Positions 1-11,419 of a stretch of 32,905 nt of DNA are shown piece by piece. Location of the stretch: NCBI GenBank assembly GCA_002179805.1, contig NAVB01000447.1, positions 1 to 32,905 of the forward strand. Direction: 5' to 3'. The DNA is from Acanthamoeba lenticulata (Eukaryota > Discosea > Longamoebia > Acanthamoebidae). The stretch's first letter is position 1, and each line of letters begins with the position of its first letter. The position numbers and the translations under genes are program-made. The notes under the pieces were generated by a model. The model worked only from the letters and a program-made list of their open reading frames with translations, did not search any database and was not told where the DNA came from.

Positions 1-54
1 TAAATAAATATTTAGTAATCATAATATTAATAATACTTTTTTTAAAAAAAACAG

Positions 55-470
55 AGACATCGAGACGGGCGAGGCGCAGAGGCGGCTCAACGGGCAGGGC
101 GCTGGGTGCTTCCTGGTGCGGTTCTCGACGAACCCGTCGCACCCGGGCTGCTTCACCATCTCCAAGGTCTCAGCCAACGGCAAGGTGGCTCACATACGTA
201 CGTGCATTCCTCCTGATACATGTGCGGAATGCATAGCAGGAAGGGCTCAGCTGTGTTGTGGCCCCTCCCACAAAATCAGGCATCACCCACTCAGGCGAGG
301 GCTTCAGTGTGAACGACGAACACACGTACCCATCCCTGCCGCAGCTCGTCATTCAGCTGTCCAAGGCGCTCGATCTGCGCTTCCCGTGCCCGGGCTCTCA
401 GTACAGCCAGCTCTTCTCGGCGGGTGGCGGACTCGACCTGGGCGGCTACGTCCGCTACACGGGCCAGTAG
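55..470 (+). CDS. SH2-domain protein, C-terminal exons (partial at left edge)
   Basis: Two exons are visible, 55-197 and 280-470, joined by an intron with donor GTACGT (198) and acceptor TCAG (279). Bases 1-54 are an A/T-rich intron tail ending in ACAG. The joined frame reads through an SH2 domain: GCFLVRFST carries the FLVR motif whose Arg binds phosphotyrosine, followed by PGCFTISKV and ITHSGEGFSV, then TYPSLPQLV near the end, and stops at 468-470 after a short Gly-rich tail. In Dictyostelium-type SHK kinases an SH2 domain closes the protein after an N-terminal kinase domain, and this C-terminal position fits that layout. The kinase part would lie left of the window, so the family assignment beyond SH2 is inference. 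Expected role: phosphotyrosine-dependent signalling. Confidence 0.88.
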
Positions 471-1422
471 GCATCCTTCCCAGTATGATGCTTGTGAGAG
501 GCGGTGATTGTTGAAAGTGTTTTTGTAGTGTCTTCTCCTCCTTTCTTTTAACAGTACGAGTAGGTGTGGACGTGATGGGGATTGTTGATTGACTTTGCGA
601 GACAACAAGTAAAGTAAAAACAGGCCAATGATAGGTCTTTATGAACCTTTTTATAAAGCGAATATAGAGAGCTTAGGACTGAATAAGCACAAAGTGAAAA
701 AGGTGATCATGTAAGAAGAAAGGAAAGAGCCACAAGGTTAGTCTTCACAATGACCACTTTGGCCTTGATCCGTGCCGTAAAGTTCTGCTGTTGTTGGCCA
801 GCAATAACCGGGCACGAGGCTTGGCAGGAAAAAAAACCACAGATTGGACCACCGGTAGCGAGCAACGTGAATTGAGACCAGGAAGCCAGCAGAAAGAAGG
901 ACCTGTTTTGATTTTAATCCCACTCACCCCCACGCGAGAGGCGTGTGAGCGAGGGATAAAAGATTGGGTGGGTGCTCGCCTCATTTCCACGCCAACAGCG
1001 AGCCTTTTTTCATCTAGAGGCTCTCTCTTTTCATGTGCGTTCGCCTTTAATTAGTATTATATAATAAGCTGCCTCCCTTTAGCTAACTCAGCCATGATCT
1101 CTCTCCAGATTGTGTCCTGGCAATTTAACTATTCAATACGAGGCGCAACGATCACCTCGCTCTGCCCGGCACGCGGAAACGCAAGGCGCCACTCTTCGAC
1201 GAAGCAGAAGGCGAGGGACGCGCTGTCACTGACCAGGTGGGAGAAGCTCGCCACGAGGAAGTAGGAGAAGAAGCAGAAGAGCGGGTAGAAGAACAGAAGA
1301 GGCAGAAGAAACAGGAAGTTGCAGTGCCAGCATTATCATCAACATCACTGCTGTGTCCCCTTTCTACTTCAGCATCTTCTTCACCATCAAATTCTGCCTC
1401 TTCGTCTGCATTGATCACTAGA
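471..1422. other. Intergenic region, SH2 gene 3' end to PP2C gene
   Basis: The 952 bases hold the 3' UTR of the SH2 gene and the upstream region of the PP2C gene. No convincing gene is seen. A TATA-like stretch lies near 1055-1066 and an ATAAAAG near 955-961; either could be a core promoter element, but neither has support beyond its sequence. From 1129 to 1422 the frame of the PP2C first exon stays open (in-frame stop at 1126) and is rich in Glu/Arg, so translation might begin further upstream through an unseen exon. The first in-frame ATG is 1423. Confidence 0.5.
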
Positions 1423-3992
1423 ATGAGCAGCCAGGATGCGCCACCGAAAGCATTCCCGACCCTCGTTGGCAAGGGTGGCAAATCTCTTGGTGCACTGCCG
1501 CCGCGAAACAAACTCTCTCGCTCGGGAGGAGGAAGTAATGGAGCCGAGGCAGACGCTGGCGATTCGATGAACGCTGGCGCTGCTCGGCCCCGCAGCGTCT
1601 CACCCCGATCACCATCAACCTCTACGTTTTCGTCATCTTCCACTTCATCATCAACGTTATCTTCATCTGCAACACCAGCGTCGGCCGCCGCGGCCGGGGG
1701 CGCTGGCGCGGGGGGCGCCTCAGCCGTCGCCGCGGCCAAGCCCAAGCCCGACCTGCGCGCGCGGGCACTGATGAGCCACAAGAAGATGCAGGAGCAGTTC
1801 AACCCCAAGAAGGCCACCTGCAGCGGGCCCGGCGCGCCCATGTCCGACCGCCTGACGCGCGACGAGCTGGCCGGCCGGGCAGTGGCCTGCGCGCTGGAGC
1901 ACCTCGGGCCGCGGCCCACGCGCGCCGAGATGCGGGTCGTGGCCGACATGCTTCGGCTGCTGCGCTGCCAGCAGGCCGGCCGCGGCACCGCCACGGCCGT
2001 TGCCGTCGCCGCGGCCACGACGTCGAGCGTCGCACTTAAGGTCAGCGACTCCAAGAAGAAGCACAAGAAGGACAAGGACAACAACGACAAGAAGGAGAAC
2101 AAGAAGGGTGACGACAAGAAGGAGAAGAAAAAGGCCAAGAAAGACGGGAAAGAAAAGGAGAAGAAGGAAAAGAAGAAGGAAAAGAAGGACAAGAAGGACA
2201 AAAAGGACCCCAAGAAGGCCGCGTTGTGTGCGTCGTCAACATCGTCATCGATGGTGGCCGATGGCGAGACCACTGGGCCACTGACAGTACTCGGCGGCCA
2301 GCTCGTGTACTCGGAGGACAGCTGGGACCCCGACGGTGACGGCACCAACAGCAATGGCGTCAGCGGCGGCCGACATGGGCCACTGGCGACGGCGGACACG
2401 TTGCAGCTCAAAGAGCTGGTCCAGGCCCATCTCGAGCCGGCCCTGGCCAACCTGCGGGAGACGCCCGCCGTCGCTGACGCGCCCGATCGATCGGCTCACG
2501 GGCTCCCATGGGCCTACGAGATCCACGCAAAGACCGACAAAGGCGTGCGCGACGCCAATGAGGACACCTATCTCGTCCTCGAGGTACTTCCCACCCGTCT
2601 GTTTTGTCCCCAGCCTCGTGACGCTAAATTGTGGCGTGGCGTGACGTGGCATGGTCCATGGCAGCACTTCAACGATCTCTACACGATGAAGCACGCGCCG
2701 CCACAGATCTACATCGGCCTCTTTGACGGCCACTCGGGCAAGGATGCCGCCGAGTACTGTCGGTGGGTTAGCTACGCAAGCTTTGGCGAAAAGACACGGA
2801 CGTGCTGTGAATGCTGATCAACACGCGCTCGTGTCGTGTTGTGTGTGTGTGTGTGTGGTGTCGAGCAGGACGCAGCTGCACATGTGGATCGCGCAGGAGC
2901 TCGAGAATGCCGCGGGCTCGCCGGGCGCAGATCGGACCGGCCAGCTGGAGGAGCTTGCTCTGGGAAACGCGTTTCTCCGCGCCGATAAGATCTTTGTCGA
3001 TAAGGCCCGGTGTCTTGGTACCGACCTCTCTCCTACGTCGTATTGTTGGTGTGTGCTGAGAGGCGTGGATTGGCGGTCGACAGGCGTGAAAGACGGGTCG
3101 ACAGCGATGGCGGCGCTGCTGCGGGGCGACCACCTGATCGTGGCCAACTGCGGCGACTCGCAAGGCATGCTCTGCCGACGAACCGCCGGAGGCGGCACCG
3201 AGCTCCTCTCCGTACGTCATATTTATTTATTTATTATTTTAAAAATCATGATTGATAAATAATTTCCCTTTGTTGGCGTTATTGTGCCATTTTATTTGTA
3301 TTTACGATTTTTTAAAAACAACAAAAACAATACTACAGTTGTGCACAACGCAAAAGCCAAGCCGAGAGGACGAGAAAGAGCGCGTGAAGAGCGCCGGCGG
3401 GACGGTGGTGTGGTTCGGCACATGGCGGGTCAACGGCCGACTTGCTGTCACGCGTTCCATTGGCGACGAGGACCTCAAGCACATCATCATCCCCCAGCCC
3501 GAGGCACGTGCCTCCCCTCCCTCCTCCTCAGTAAAAGCTTTTTGTTCTATGTTCTTCACATCTGCAACATGTCGTGTGCTGACACTTGCGATGACACGAA
3601 CAGGTGCAAGTGACGCAGCTGAGCCCAGACGACGAGTTCATCGTGTTGGCCACGGACGGCCTGTGGGACTACATGACGGAGGACGAGGTCGCCACCTTTA
3701 TCCGCACCGCCATCCAAACCAAGCCCAAATCCGAGGTGCTTCCTCCTCCTCTTCTTCGCCCTTTATCTTCATCTTCTTCACGGTCCTCTTCATCATCTTC
3801 ATTCACTTCAGCTTTGATCTTGATGAAGACGACTGACATGAACACGCGCAGGTGAGCAACGCACTGGTGGAGCATGTGGTGTCGACGAAGAACAGCAAGG
3901 ACAATGTAACAATAATCATCGTCTTCTTCGACCACGCCTCCTCCTCATCCTCTTCAACATCTTCGTCTTCCTCCTCGATGGCGCCGTCCTAG
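1423..3992 (+). CDS. PP2C-family Ser/Thr protein phosphatase with Lys-rich N-terminal region
   Basis: Exons 1423-2583, 2665-2762, 2869-3017, 3084-3211, 3339-3503, 3604-3735 and 3852-3992 encode 657 residues. The N-terminal ~340 residues are low complexity: Ser/Ala-rich, then a strongly Lys/Glu/Asp-rich block (nt 2041-2220) that could be a nuclear or nucleolar targeting or scaffold segment. The PP2C (PPM) domain fills the rest. Metal-site motifs are RDANED and LFDGHSG; then follow DGSTA, VANCGDSQG, LAVTRSIGDEDLK, FIVLATDGLWDYMTEDE and SKDNVT, in canonical order. The enzyme should be a Mn/Mg-dependent phosphoserine/threonine phosphatase. Metal-binding Asp residues are present, so it is likely active. 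The intron at 3504-3603 is GC-AG (donor GCACGT); no GT site nearby keeps the frame. The start is the first in-frame ATG; an upstream coding exon is possible. Confidence 0.92.
2841..2857 (+). repeat. (GT)n microsatellite inside a PP2C intron
   Basis: An uninterrupted GT dinucleotide run lies within intron 2763-2868, between the donor GTGGGT and the acceptor GAGCAG. It has no coding consequence and is likely length-polymorphic. Confidence 0.8.
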
Positions 3993-4370
3993 TCTGGGCC
4001 TCTTGCCTCTTCACCTTCACCTTCCTGGAGAGGCTTTGCCAACGTGTATAGAGAACCACCATCAACATCACTCACTGTGGGCCGAGAAGAAGCTGGAAAC
4101 CCTCTGCTGCTTCTTCATCTCTTCTTCTACTTCACCTCCTTTTATTTATGGCCTTCTCTCCTCCCCTTCTACTTCCTCTTTTTTTTCCCCTTTCCTCTCT
4201 CTTCTTCCTGGACCCTCACTCTCTGGTCTGGTGGGTGGGCAGCCTTCTCTTCTTCCTTGTTTCTCTTCTTCCTCTCCTTATTTATTTATAAATTAAAATT
4301 GAGTTAAAAATTAAACATTTTCCTTTTCTTTTTCTGCTGTCCCAAATGGCTGTTGGCTTGGCTGGTGTGA
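3993..4370. other. Intergenic region between PP2C and MFS genes
   Basis: The 378 bases between two same-strand genes are C/T-rich on the plus strand and hold the PP2C 3' UTR and the MFS promoter/5' UTR. The open frames here are biased Ser/Phe/Leu translations of CTT/TTC runs and are not credible genes. No RNA gene is seen. Confidence 0.6.
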
Positions 4371-6837
4371 ATGGAGGAACGACAGTTGGATGAACTGGTG
4401 GATGAAGAAGATGAAGGCAGGGAGATTGCGCTCCACGTAGCGGGAGAAGAGGGTCATGTCCCGCTAATGCCCAGAGATGGCCACATCAGCTCAAGTATAT
4501 CTCATCGCCAGTCCGATGAAGAAGCGCTTCTCGCCTCATCGTCTACTTCTACGTTGCGACACTCGAATGGGAACCAAATCGCTGAAAATGACGATGAATA
4601 CGAAGATGAAATCCAATTTCGCAAACGTAAGACCAAAGGCGACTCTCTCCCTAGAAGAGGCGCAGATGAAATCAACGGCGGTGAGCACGACGATGACGAA
4701 AGCAAAGAAGTGTTGTTCGAGGGCCACAAGCTGGGCACACATGGAGGCGGCGGCCGCCAGCTGAGCCACGCCCAGATGCTTGGCCTCTCACTCTACTGGT
4801 TCGCGCGCAGCGCCTGGTGGGCGGCCTTCCCGGTGGTGCTCCTGCCGCTCCAGGTGCTCGCCATCGCCGGCGACCAGTACAAGGGCACCGCCGTCGGGGT
4901 CATCACCCTCTTCGGCGCCCTCCTCTCGCTCGTGGCCTACCCCGTCGTCGGCATCCTCAGGTCTCCTCTCTGTCCTGTTTTTTTTTAAAAACATTTTTTT
5001 GTTTTTGTTTTTGTTTTTTAAACAGTTGTGTTGCGTGTGTAGCGATCGGACGCCAGTGAAAAAGCACACGCGCTTCCTGCCCGCGGGCCGCCGCCTGCCC
5101 TACGTGGTCGTCGGCGTCCCGCTCATGGCGGCCTCCATGCTCGCCTTCCCCTTCCTCGAGCACGAGGGCGTCGGGTGGATGGTGCCCTACGGGGCGGCCT
5201 ACCTGGCCGTGTCGCTCTTTGACTCGCTGGCCTCGGGGCCCTACCTGGCGCTCGTCCCCGACATCGCCTCGCAGGCCCAGTTTGGCGTGGCCTCGGGCTG
5301 GCTGGGCCTCATGAGCATGCTGGGCAACCTCTTTGGCGGCGGTACGTCTGCGCGATGGACGACGACAACAACGTTCATGCTCGTCATGGATGGCGATTGG
5401 CTGGTGGGCTAACGTGGCCATAACACAATGTGGGCCAATGGCTGCATTCCAGGCGTGCTGGGGATCGCCCTGACCGAGATCACCAAGTACGGCGCCTTCT
5501 TCATCTTGGCGCTCCTCCAAGTGGCGTGCCTCCTCGGTGCGACTCTCCGGCAATATTTTACAAATCATAGAACACTAATACTTATATCAATTTCTAATAA
5601 AATAAAAAATCGCGTGTAGTGACGGTGTTCAGCGTGAACGAGGGAGCGGTCGAGGTCGTGGGCTTCGATCAAGAGGCCGTCGACGTCGATCTCGCCGCGG
5701 AGGTGGCGGGGCCGCACCGTCGCCGCCTCCTCCGCCTGTGGGACTGGACACGCGAGGCCCTCCGCCCCTTCAAGGACCCTAACTTTCGCTGGGTATTTTT
5801 ATTTATTTATTTATTTATTAATCATTTCACTATAGTTTTTGTTAATTTATTTGTATTTCTATTTTTGATTGCAGGTGTTCTGGACGCGTTTCCTGTTCAC
5901 AGGCGGCTTCCAGGTCATGACGCAGTTTCTGCAGTTCTTCATGCGCGACGCCGTGTCGCGGCCGTACGTGTTCCTGAGCCTCGCCCTCGACGACCCCGAG
6001 GCCGCCGTCTCCTTCTTTGTCGGGATGGTCACCCTCGGCTCCGTCGTCTCCTCCCTCGCCTCGGGCTACCTGTCGGACAAGTACGGGCGCAAGCTGGTGG
6101 TCTACGTCTCCGGTACGGTGATGGCGGTGATCCCGCTGGTCCTCGTCGTCACCGACAACTTCACGGTGATGATCTTCTCGGGCCTCATCTTCGGCCTCGC
6201 CTACGGCGGCTACATCACGTACTTCCTGCTCCCATTTTTTACATTTTTATTTATGTATTAAGCAATAAACAAATACGAACAATATTTTATTATTTTATGC
6301 TTTTATTTTCTTATTTTGAATGTTTTTATTATTAACAAAATATTTTCATCATGTGGTGCAGTGTTGACTTTGCGCTGGCGAGCGACGTGCTGCCCCGCTC
6401 CGAAAGTCACGCGACCGACCTCGGCGTGTGGCACATCTCATGGGTGCTGCCCACGGTACTGCGCCCTTTGCCCCGTCCGCGCCTGCCCATTCATAGGCTG
6501 ATGTGTCGACACTCGGACGTTGGCCACACAGGTGATCACACCGCCCGTGGCCGGGCTGATGATCGACCTGTTGGACCCGCTCAGCGACAAGCTCGACGTG
6601 GCCCACTTGGGCTACAAGTCGATCTTCTTGCTGTCCTCCGCGCTGCTTCTTCTCGCCGTTGTGCTCGTGCGCCAGATCCGCGTCGGCCACCCTACAGGGG
6701 TTGTGGTGATTGGCGAGGAGAACGACGGCGACGGCGAAGAAGTGGACGGGCAAGAACTTGAGGCCGTCGAAACGACGGCGCCCCCGATGGGAGACTACAC
6801 GCCCAATGAGGACGATGGCGAGATGCGGCCACTCTGA
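4371..6837 (+). CDS. Major facilitator superfamily transporter (sucrose/GPH-like)
   Basis: Exons 4371-4960, 5043-5341, 5453-5536, 5620-5792, 5875-6218, 6362-6455 and 6532-6837 encode 629 residues. An acidic, hydrophilic N-terminal tail of ~130 residues precedes the membrane domain. Two loop motifs typical of the superfamily are visible: GILSDR followed by AGRRLPYVVVG after the first helices, and GYLSDKYGRK in the second half. The first resembles the SDR...GRRRPF loop of plant sucrose and GPH/SLC45 carriers, so a proton-coupled sugar-type carrier is a reasonable guess, but the substrate cannot be read from sequence. VDFALASDVLPR also fits that group. The C-terminal tail is acidic and cytosolic. 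All introns are GT-AG. Acceptor 5042 was preferred over the AG at 5024 because the latter leads to an in-frame stop and breaks the GILSDR motif. Confidence 0.9.
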
Positions 6838-6955
6838 CGTAAATGTAATACCTTAAAAATAGAAATCTTGAAATTCCTCTCCAGTCTAAGTGAAAAAGTG
6901 AATTATTCTTTTATTGAAGCAATTTCTCTTCTTTTATGCAATAAGAAGAGAGCAC

Positions 6956-9467
6956 ATGGACGAGGCCCTCGTCAAGGATGCAGTCCTGAGTTGCTGGCGT
7001 GATGTCGTTGACGGTGAGGAGGACAGGGAGGACGAAGTCTCGGAGGAACTCTTCTACTATCGTTGCATGTCCAACGGGCTGGTCCCTCGCCCGACCCTTC
7101 TCCAGTGGCTTCTCTCCGGCGGGCCAAACGGCTGCCTCGCCTGGCTCGACGGTCTCGCAGCCGGCCAACACGCTGACGACGATGGCGAACAACAACAACA
7201 ACAACAACGAAGCGTCGACGTTGAGCTGGGCCGCGTGTTCGCCGCTCTCGCGCCGATGCTGGGCCAAGACGAGGCGGCGTCGATTGCGCCCGACCAGCGC
7301 GTGGGCTGCCTCCGCCGGGTCTGGACGCGCTTGTTGACCGCGGCGGAGGTCTCTGCGCGAGTGCGGACAGCGGACAGCGTGGAACCGGCCGTGGCGGCAA
7401 CCCTCGTCAAGCTCTTCACCATGCTCGCTCACGCCTGGAGCCCCCCTCGGCCTCAGTTTGAGCTCTCGAAAGTCGACGTGCAGCAGTGGATTGACCGCGT
7501 CCTCCTTCATCCATCTCCCGACGTCGTCGCAGGTACTTTTTTTATACTCTTTTTTTTTCAAATATATTGATATATATTTGAATAAATATTGAGCCTTGAT
7601 GCTGCGGCAGCGGGCTTTGGCTTCCGCCAGTGTGCCGCCGAGGAGGACAACGGCAACGAGACGTGGGCGGGTCTCATGTCGGCCCAAGCGGTGATCCCAC
7701 CGGCCTTGGAGGTGCTCCGCCGCGGCAAGATCGATTACGCCCTCCGGCAGGCCGTCCACCTCGTGCTGGAGCGGTGGCATCGCTTGCCCAAGGGCCTCGC
7801 CCTCTTGGAGCGATTGCTCGCGCTGGCCCTGGACAAGGGCGCTGTCCCGACGCTGCGTTGCGAGGCCATGCGGCAGTTGGCGTCGGCGTTTGAGGAGCGC
7901 AACAGCCGCGGCTGCGACGACGACGACGACGCGTGCATGAAGGACGCCGTCATCGACGCGCTGCTCGATTGCATCCCGGTCCGCCTCTGCTTGTCGTCCG
8001 TCTGTGTTATCGTCCACCTTATCGTGGCCTCACACACACGCTTGTGCTGCAGGACGGCCGGGACTTTGTTACGGTGGCGAACGCGGCGGTGAAGCTGTTG
8101 CCCGGCGATCCAGCGCTGCTCCACCGGTTCGTCAATGGCCTGTGCCGCTTTCATCGCTCTCGCGCTCCCTTGCTCGCCTGATACGCCACCTCTCAGGTTC
8201 CTGCGCATGGCTGTCGTGGCCGCGGGGCCACAAGTCGAGCACGTGGGAGCGCTTTCGTTGTGCGATCTCGCCCTACGTGCGGTCGATCTCGAGGCCGCTC
8301 ATCGGCGGCTGGAGGCGGGGCTCCTCCCGGCCGACCTGCGGGCCGCGCTCACGTCCGAGGCGAATCGCAGACGCCGGCTGCAGAAGCAAGTGGAGGCCGG
8401 TGGCGTGGACGAGAAGTTGCTTGAGCTGCAAACCGTCTTGACATCGAACTGGAGAGGCTGGTGCAGGGTCTCGCCGCAGGAAACGGCCAAGGAGGTGAAA
8501 GCCGTGCTCGCCGGCGCGCCGTGGCAGCACAGGTTGCCCGCTTGGCCTTTTTTTTCTTCTTTTTCTTTTTGTGATTATTTGTTTATCTGTTTATTTTTCT
8601 AATATTTTTTTAAATATCCTTATTGGTTGGTGGCCAGGGTGGGCGCTTTGGGTCTGATCGATCGCTTTCCCGATCCCGAATTCCTGGAGTCGTCGCTGTC
8701 CGACCCAAAGGCACGTTTTTTTAAAAATCTTTTCGACGAATCTTTCGCATCATCCCTCGTCAACGTTCCGCACACGCGCGCGCGGCAGGTGGAAGTGCGC
8801 ATCGCCGCCCAGGACGCGTTGAAGCGCGTGATACGAAGCTGGCGCTTCCACACCGAGACGGCAGGCCTGATTCTGGGCCACCTCCGGCGCGTGTTTGCCG
8901 TCGACGCCCATTCGACCAAGCGCGAGGCACGCTCCCACCACTGGCGACGATGAAGATGACGGCGCCTCTAACGATGATGATGGCGATGATGCCGTATGCC
9001 TGGCTTTCTCTCGGCAACAGGTTCAGAACGGCCTGTCTCTCCTCCGTCACCTCGTCTACTCGATGCCGTTTGCTGCGATGGAGATCATCGTGGACCACCT
9101 GTTGCGGTCGAAGGACATGGAGCTCTGCAGCGCCGGCCTCATGGAGTTGGTCCCCATTGCCAGGGGCCGGCAGTTCCGCGAAGCCCAACACCACCAACTC
9201 GTGAATGCACTGTTGGTGGTGCTGGCGCAAGAGGTCGTCCCGATGGTGCTTTCGCCGTCATCCGAGGCAGAGAGCGAGAAGGAGACGAAGAAAATAGAAG
9301 GCCGCGTGGCGCTGGTTACGTTGCTGGCCGATCTGGCGGCGGTGATCAATTCCACCGACGGCAGGCATCGAGCAGCAAGCGAGGAGCTTCTGGCGGTCCT
9401 TGCTGACCTGGCCGAGCGCTGGCCGGCTACCAGCCGCACAGCCTTGTTAGCCTTTTCGGGATTGTAA
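6956..9467 (+). CDS. Helical-repeat (HEAT/ARM-like) protein of unknown function
   Basis: The model uses exons 6956-7532, 7611-7978, 8053-8141, 8197-8532, 8638-8710, 8789-8926 and 9021-9467 and gives 675 residues. The protein is almost entirely amphipathic helix, with Leu/Ala-rich segments such as ALEVLRRGKIDYALRQAV and LLERLLALALDKG, as expected of an alpha-alpha solenoid. No catalytic motif, signal peptide or membrane segment is seen. There is a short poly-Gln run (nt 7189-7209). I do not recognise the family. Two introns are inferred as GC-AG: 8711-8788 (donor GCACGT) and 8927-9020 (donor GCACGC). The first is 78 nt with no in-frame stop, so it could also be retained. The 55-nt intron 8142-8196 is needed for frame. 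The start is the first ATG of the open frame. The gene is convergent with the next gene, 124 nt away. Confidence 0.65.
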
Positions 9468-9591
9468 ATTCTCAGGAAAGTACCACAACATGCCCAAACA
9501 TGGTGGTTTACTGTCAGTCATACAATGCTACACAACAAACTGCTCCAGCAATGGTCACAGGCAGCAGTGTAGCCCAGCGTCATTTTTCAGA

Positions 9592-11419
9592 TCAAGCAGA
9601 GAGAAGACGCAAGAGCTCTTGCGCTTGGTGGCTTGGCTCGCCATCAACGCGCCGGACTGCATCCATCACGCGCTGATTGTTGCGCAACGCCTCCTGCACG
9701 GTCACTGCGTGGTGGTAGACGATCAGTCAGATCGTCCACATTATCATCATCATCGTATGCCTGCGCCATGGGGACAAACCATTTTCGTCGCACAGCATGT
9801 TTAGCGTATTGAGCACGGGGGATGTCAGCTCCGGGATGCCCAGGTCGATCAGGTCCACCAGCACGTCGACGCCCGTCGCGCTGTCGCGCCCCACCGCGGC
9901 CGACACTTGGCCCCCGCGCTCGAGGAACGCCTCCTGGATCCTACTCGTTGTGTTGCACGTTAACCAAAAGCGCAGAAACGCGGAAGTGGACGTGCCTTTG
10001 GCGTGAAGCCTGGAAGGGCGCCGGTCGAGCGAGCAGCAAACAGTAGAGGTCGATCGCGCAGATGGTCAGCGCTTCCCAGTTCCTGCTCTCCTTTTGGCGG
10101 AGCATCTCGCGGACGAAGCAAGCCACGAGTGGCGCATCAAGGATCTGTCGACACGTCGCCACTGCAAGTGCGCACACACGCGATGTGGTGAGGCGCCCAG
10201 CTGGACTACGACGACGACGACGACGACAACGACGACTACGACGACGACAGGAGAGCAGCGACGTCGTGTGGTGACGCACCGTCAGCGTAGGCGGACAGCC
10301 GCGCGATGAGCTCCAACAGAGGCTTCCCGACGTTGGCCAAGGCCGCGTGCGGCGCGCTGTCTTGCAGCAGCTGAAGCAGGTGGACTTCGAGGCCCTTGGG
10401 CGACCGGAAGCAACCTGAAGAAGACAACGTTGTTCTCGCGTGAGAAGGAAATCCAAGGAAGAGAAAAACGTGGGAAAAGCAGGAGGTCTTTGCTTTGTCG
10501 GCTGATGACGAGGTTGAGGACGCGCGTCACCCAGTAGAGGAGGGTCGCGTCGACGTCGGGCAGCGTCGCCTCCATGAGGAAGCGGCACAGCTCCGCGCCC
10601 AAGGGGTCCAAGTCGACGTGCCTCCACCTGGTCTGGTCCCAGGTCATCAGGACTTCCATGTAGACCATGCAGAGGACCTTTGTGCTCACGAAGGAAGCGG
10701 AGGCGGTGTCGCTGCCAAACACGGCGACCAGCTTCTGGACCACTTCGTTCGAGGTCGCCAGCGCCCGATTCGCCGGGTCCTTAAAGGTGGAGGCGATCTT
10801 GAGCAGGGCCGGCGCCAGCAGCGTGAATCGCATTTGTTTCGTTTTCACGGTTTCGTCGGCGTCGCCGCTGGCCTCGCCCGGGAGCGGGGACGCCAGGAAG
10901 AGCCGTACGACGGCCTCGGCGCCCCCGGCCATCTCGAATGCCTGGCACACTTCGTCTTCGTGGCCGCCAACTGACATATGACGCGTCAGCCCAGGGAGGC
11001 GCACGCGTGGAGCAACAAGTTCCCAAAGAAAAGGTATTGGGGGGGGGACATGGCGCGCACCGTTCTTGGCCGCGAGGCAGGTGTTCAGGTCGCTCAGGGC
11101 TTGGAACTGGCGTGCGCGCTCCGTTCCGGGTGTCAGGTCGGCCACGAGCTGACGGGAAAGGCGAAGAAGGCGTGCACCTGGCTCTATCGTACGCATGCAG
11201 GGAAGAGAAGAACAAGCCGTAAGAAGATTAACCAACACCTGCCTGGCGAAGATAACGGCCGGTTGCTGACGTGCCGCTTTCGTTGGAGGATGCACGCAAA
11301 GAACGCGTTCTCCACCACAAAAAGCCAGCAGCCAGTGCAGCGCTCGAGGCGAGCGCAACCGCAACGCTCACCCAAGCTCGTCGCCCCTCCAGGGTTGTAG
11401 GGCCAGGTGGCGTTTCCAT
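9592..11419 (-). CDS. Armadillo-like protein with N-terminal membrane anchor
   Basis: Minus-strand exons 11419-11239, 11183-11061, 10970-10470, 10414-10280, 10161-9996, 9940-9780 and 9704-9592 encode 459 residues. Residues ~14-36 (SVAVALASSAALAAGFLWW, then Arg-rich) look like a single membrane anchor with basic residues on its C-terminal side. The rest is helical with armadillo character: GGAEAVVRLFLAS, LLKIASTF, STKVLCMVYMEVL and LVDLIDLGIPELTSP. Such anchored ARM proteins occur on the mitochondrial outer membrane and ER in animals (ARMC10/ARMCX type), but homology is not shown and the location is inference. The intron 9995-9941 is GC-AG (donor GCACGT). The exon 2 start may be 11183 or 11177, both in frame. 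The exon 3 end at 10470 uses a weak GTTTTT donor; a GC donor at 10493 would keep the same phase. Confidence 0.72.
10204..10249. repeat. ACG/ACT triplet microsatellite
   Basis: An imperfect run of ACG/ACT/ACA triplets lies inside the intron 10279-10162 of the armadillo-like gene. On the coding strand it reads as CGT/AGT triplets upstream of the acceptor. It is non-coding in the model and probably variable in length. Confidence 0.7.

Noticed and set aside
1152..2450. A 432-codon minus-strand frame opposite the PP2C first exon
   Set aside because: Its Phe/Leu/Ser runs are the complement of the Lys/Glu tract (AAG/GAG codons); it has no start context or domain.
3018..3083. An alternative donor GTGTCT at 3010 in the PP2C gene
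   Set aside because: It would shift the frame out of the VKDGSTA motif; the donor GTACCG at 3018 keeps phase.
3736..4310. Ser/Phe-rich plus-strand frames around the end of the PP2C gene
   Set aside because: They are translations of CTT/TTC pyrimidine runs in an intron and the 3' UTR, without homology or a proper start.
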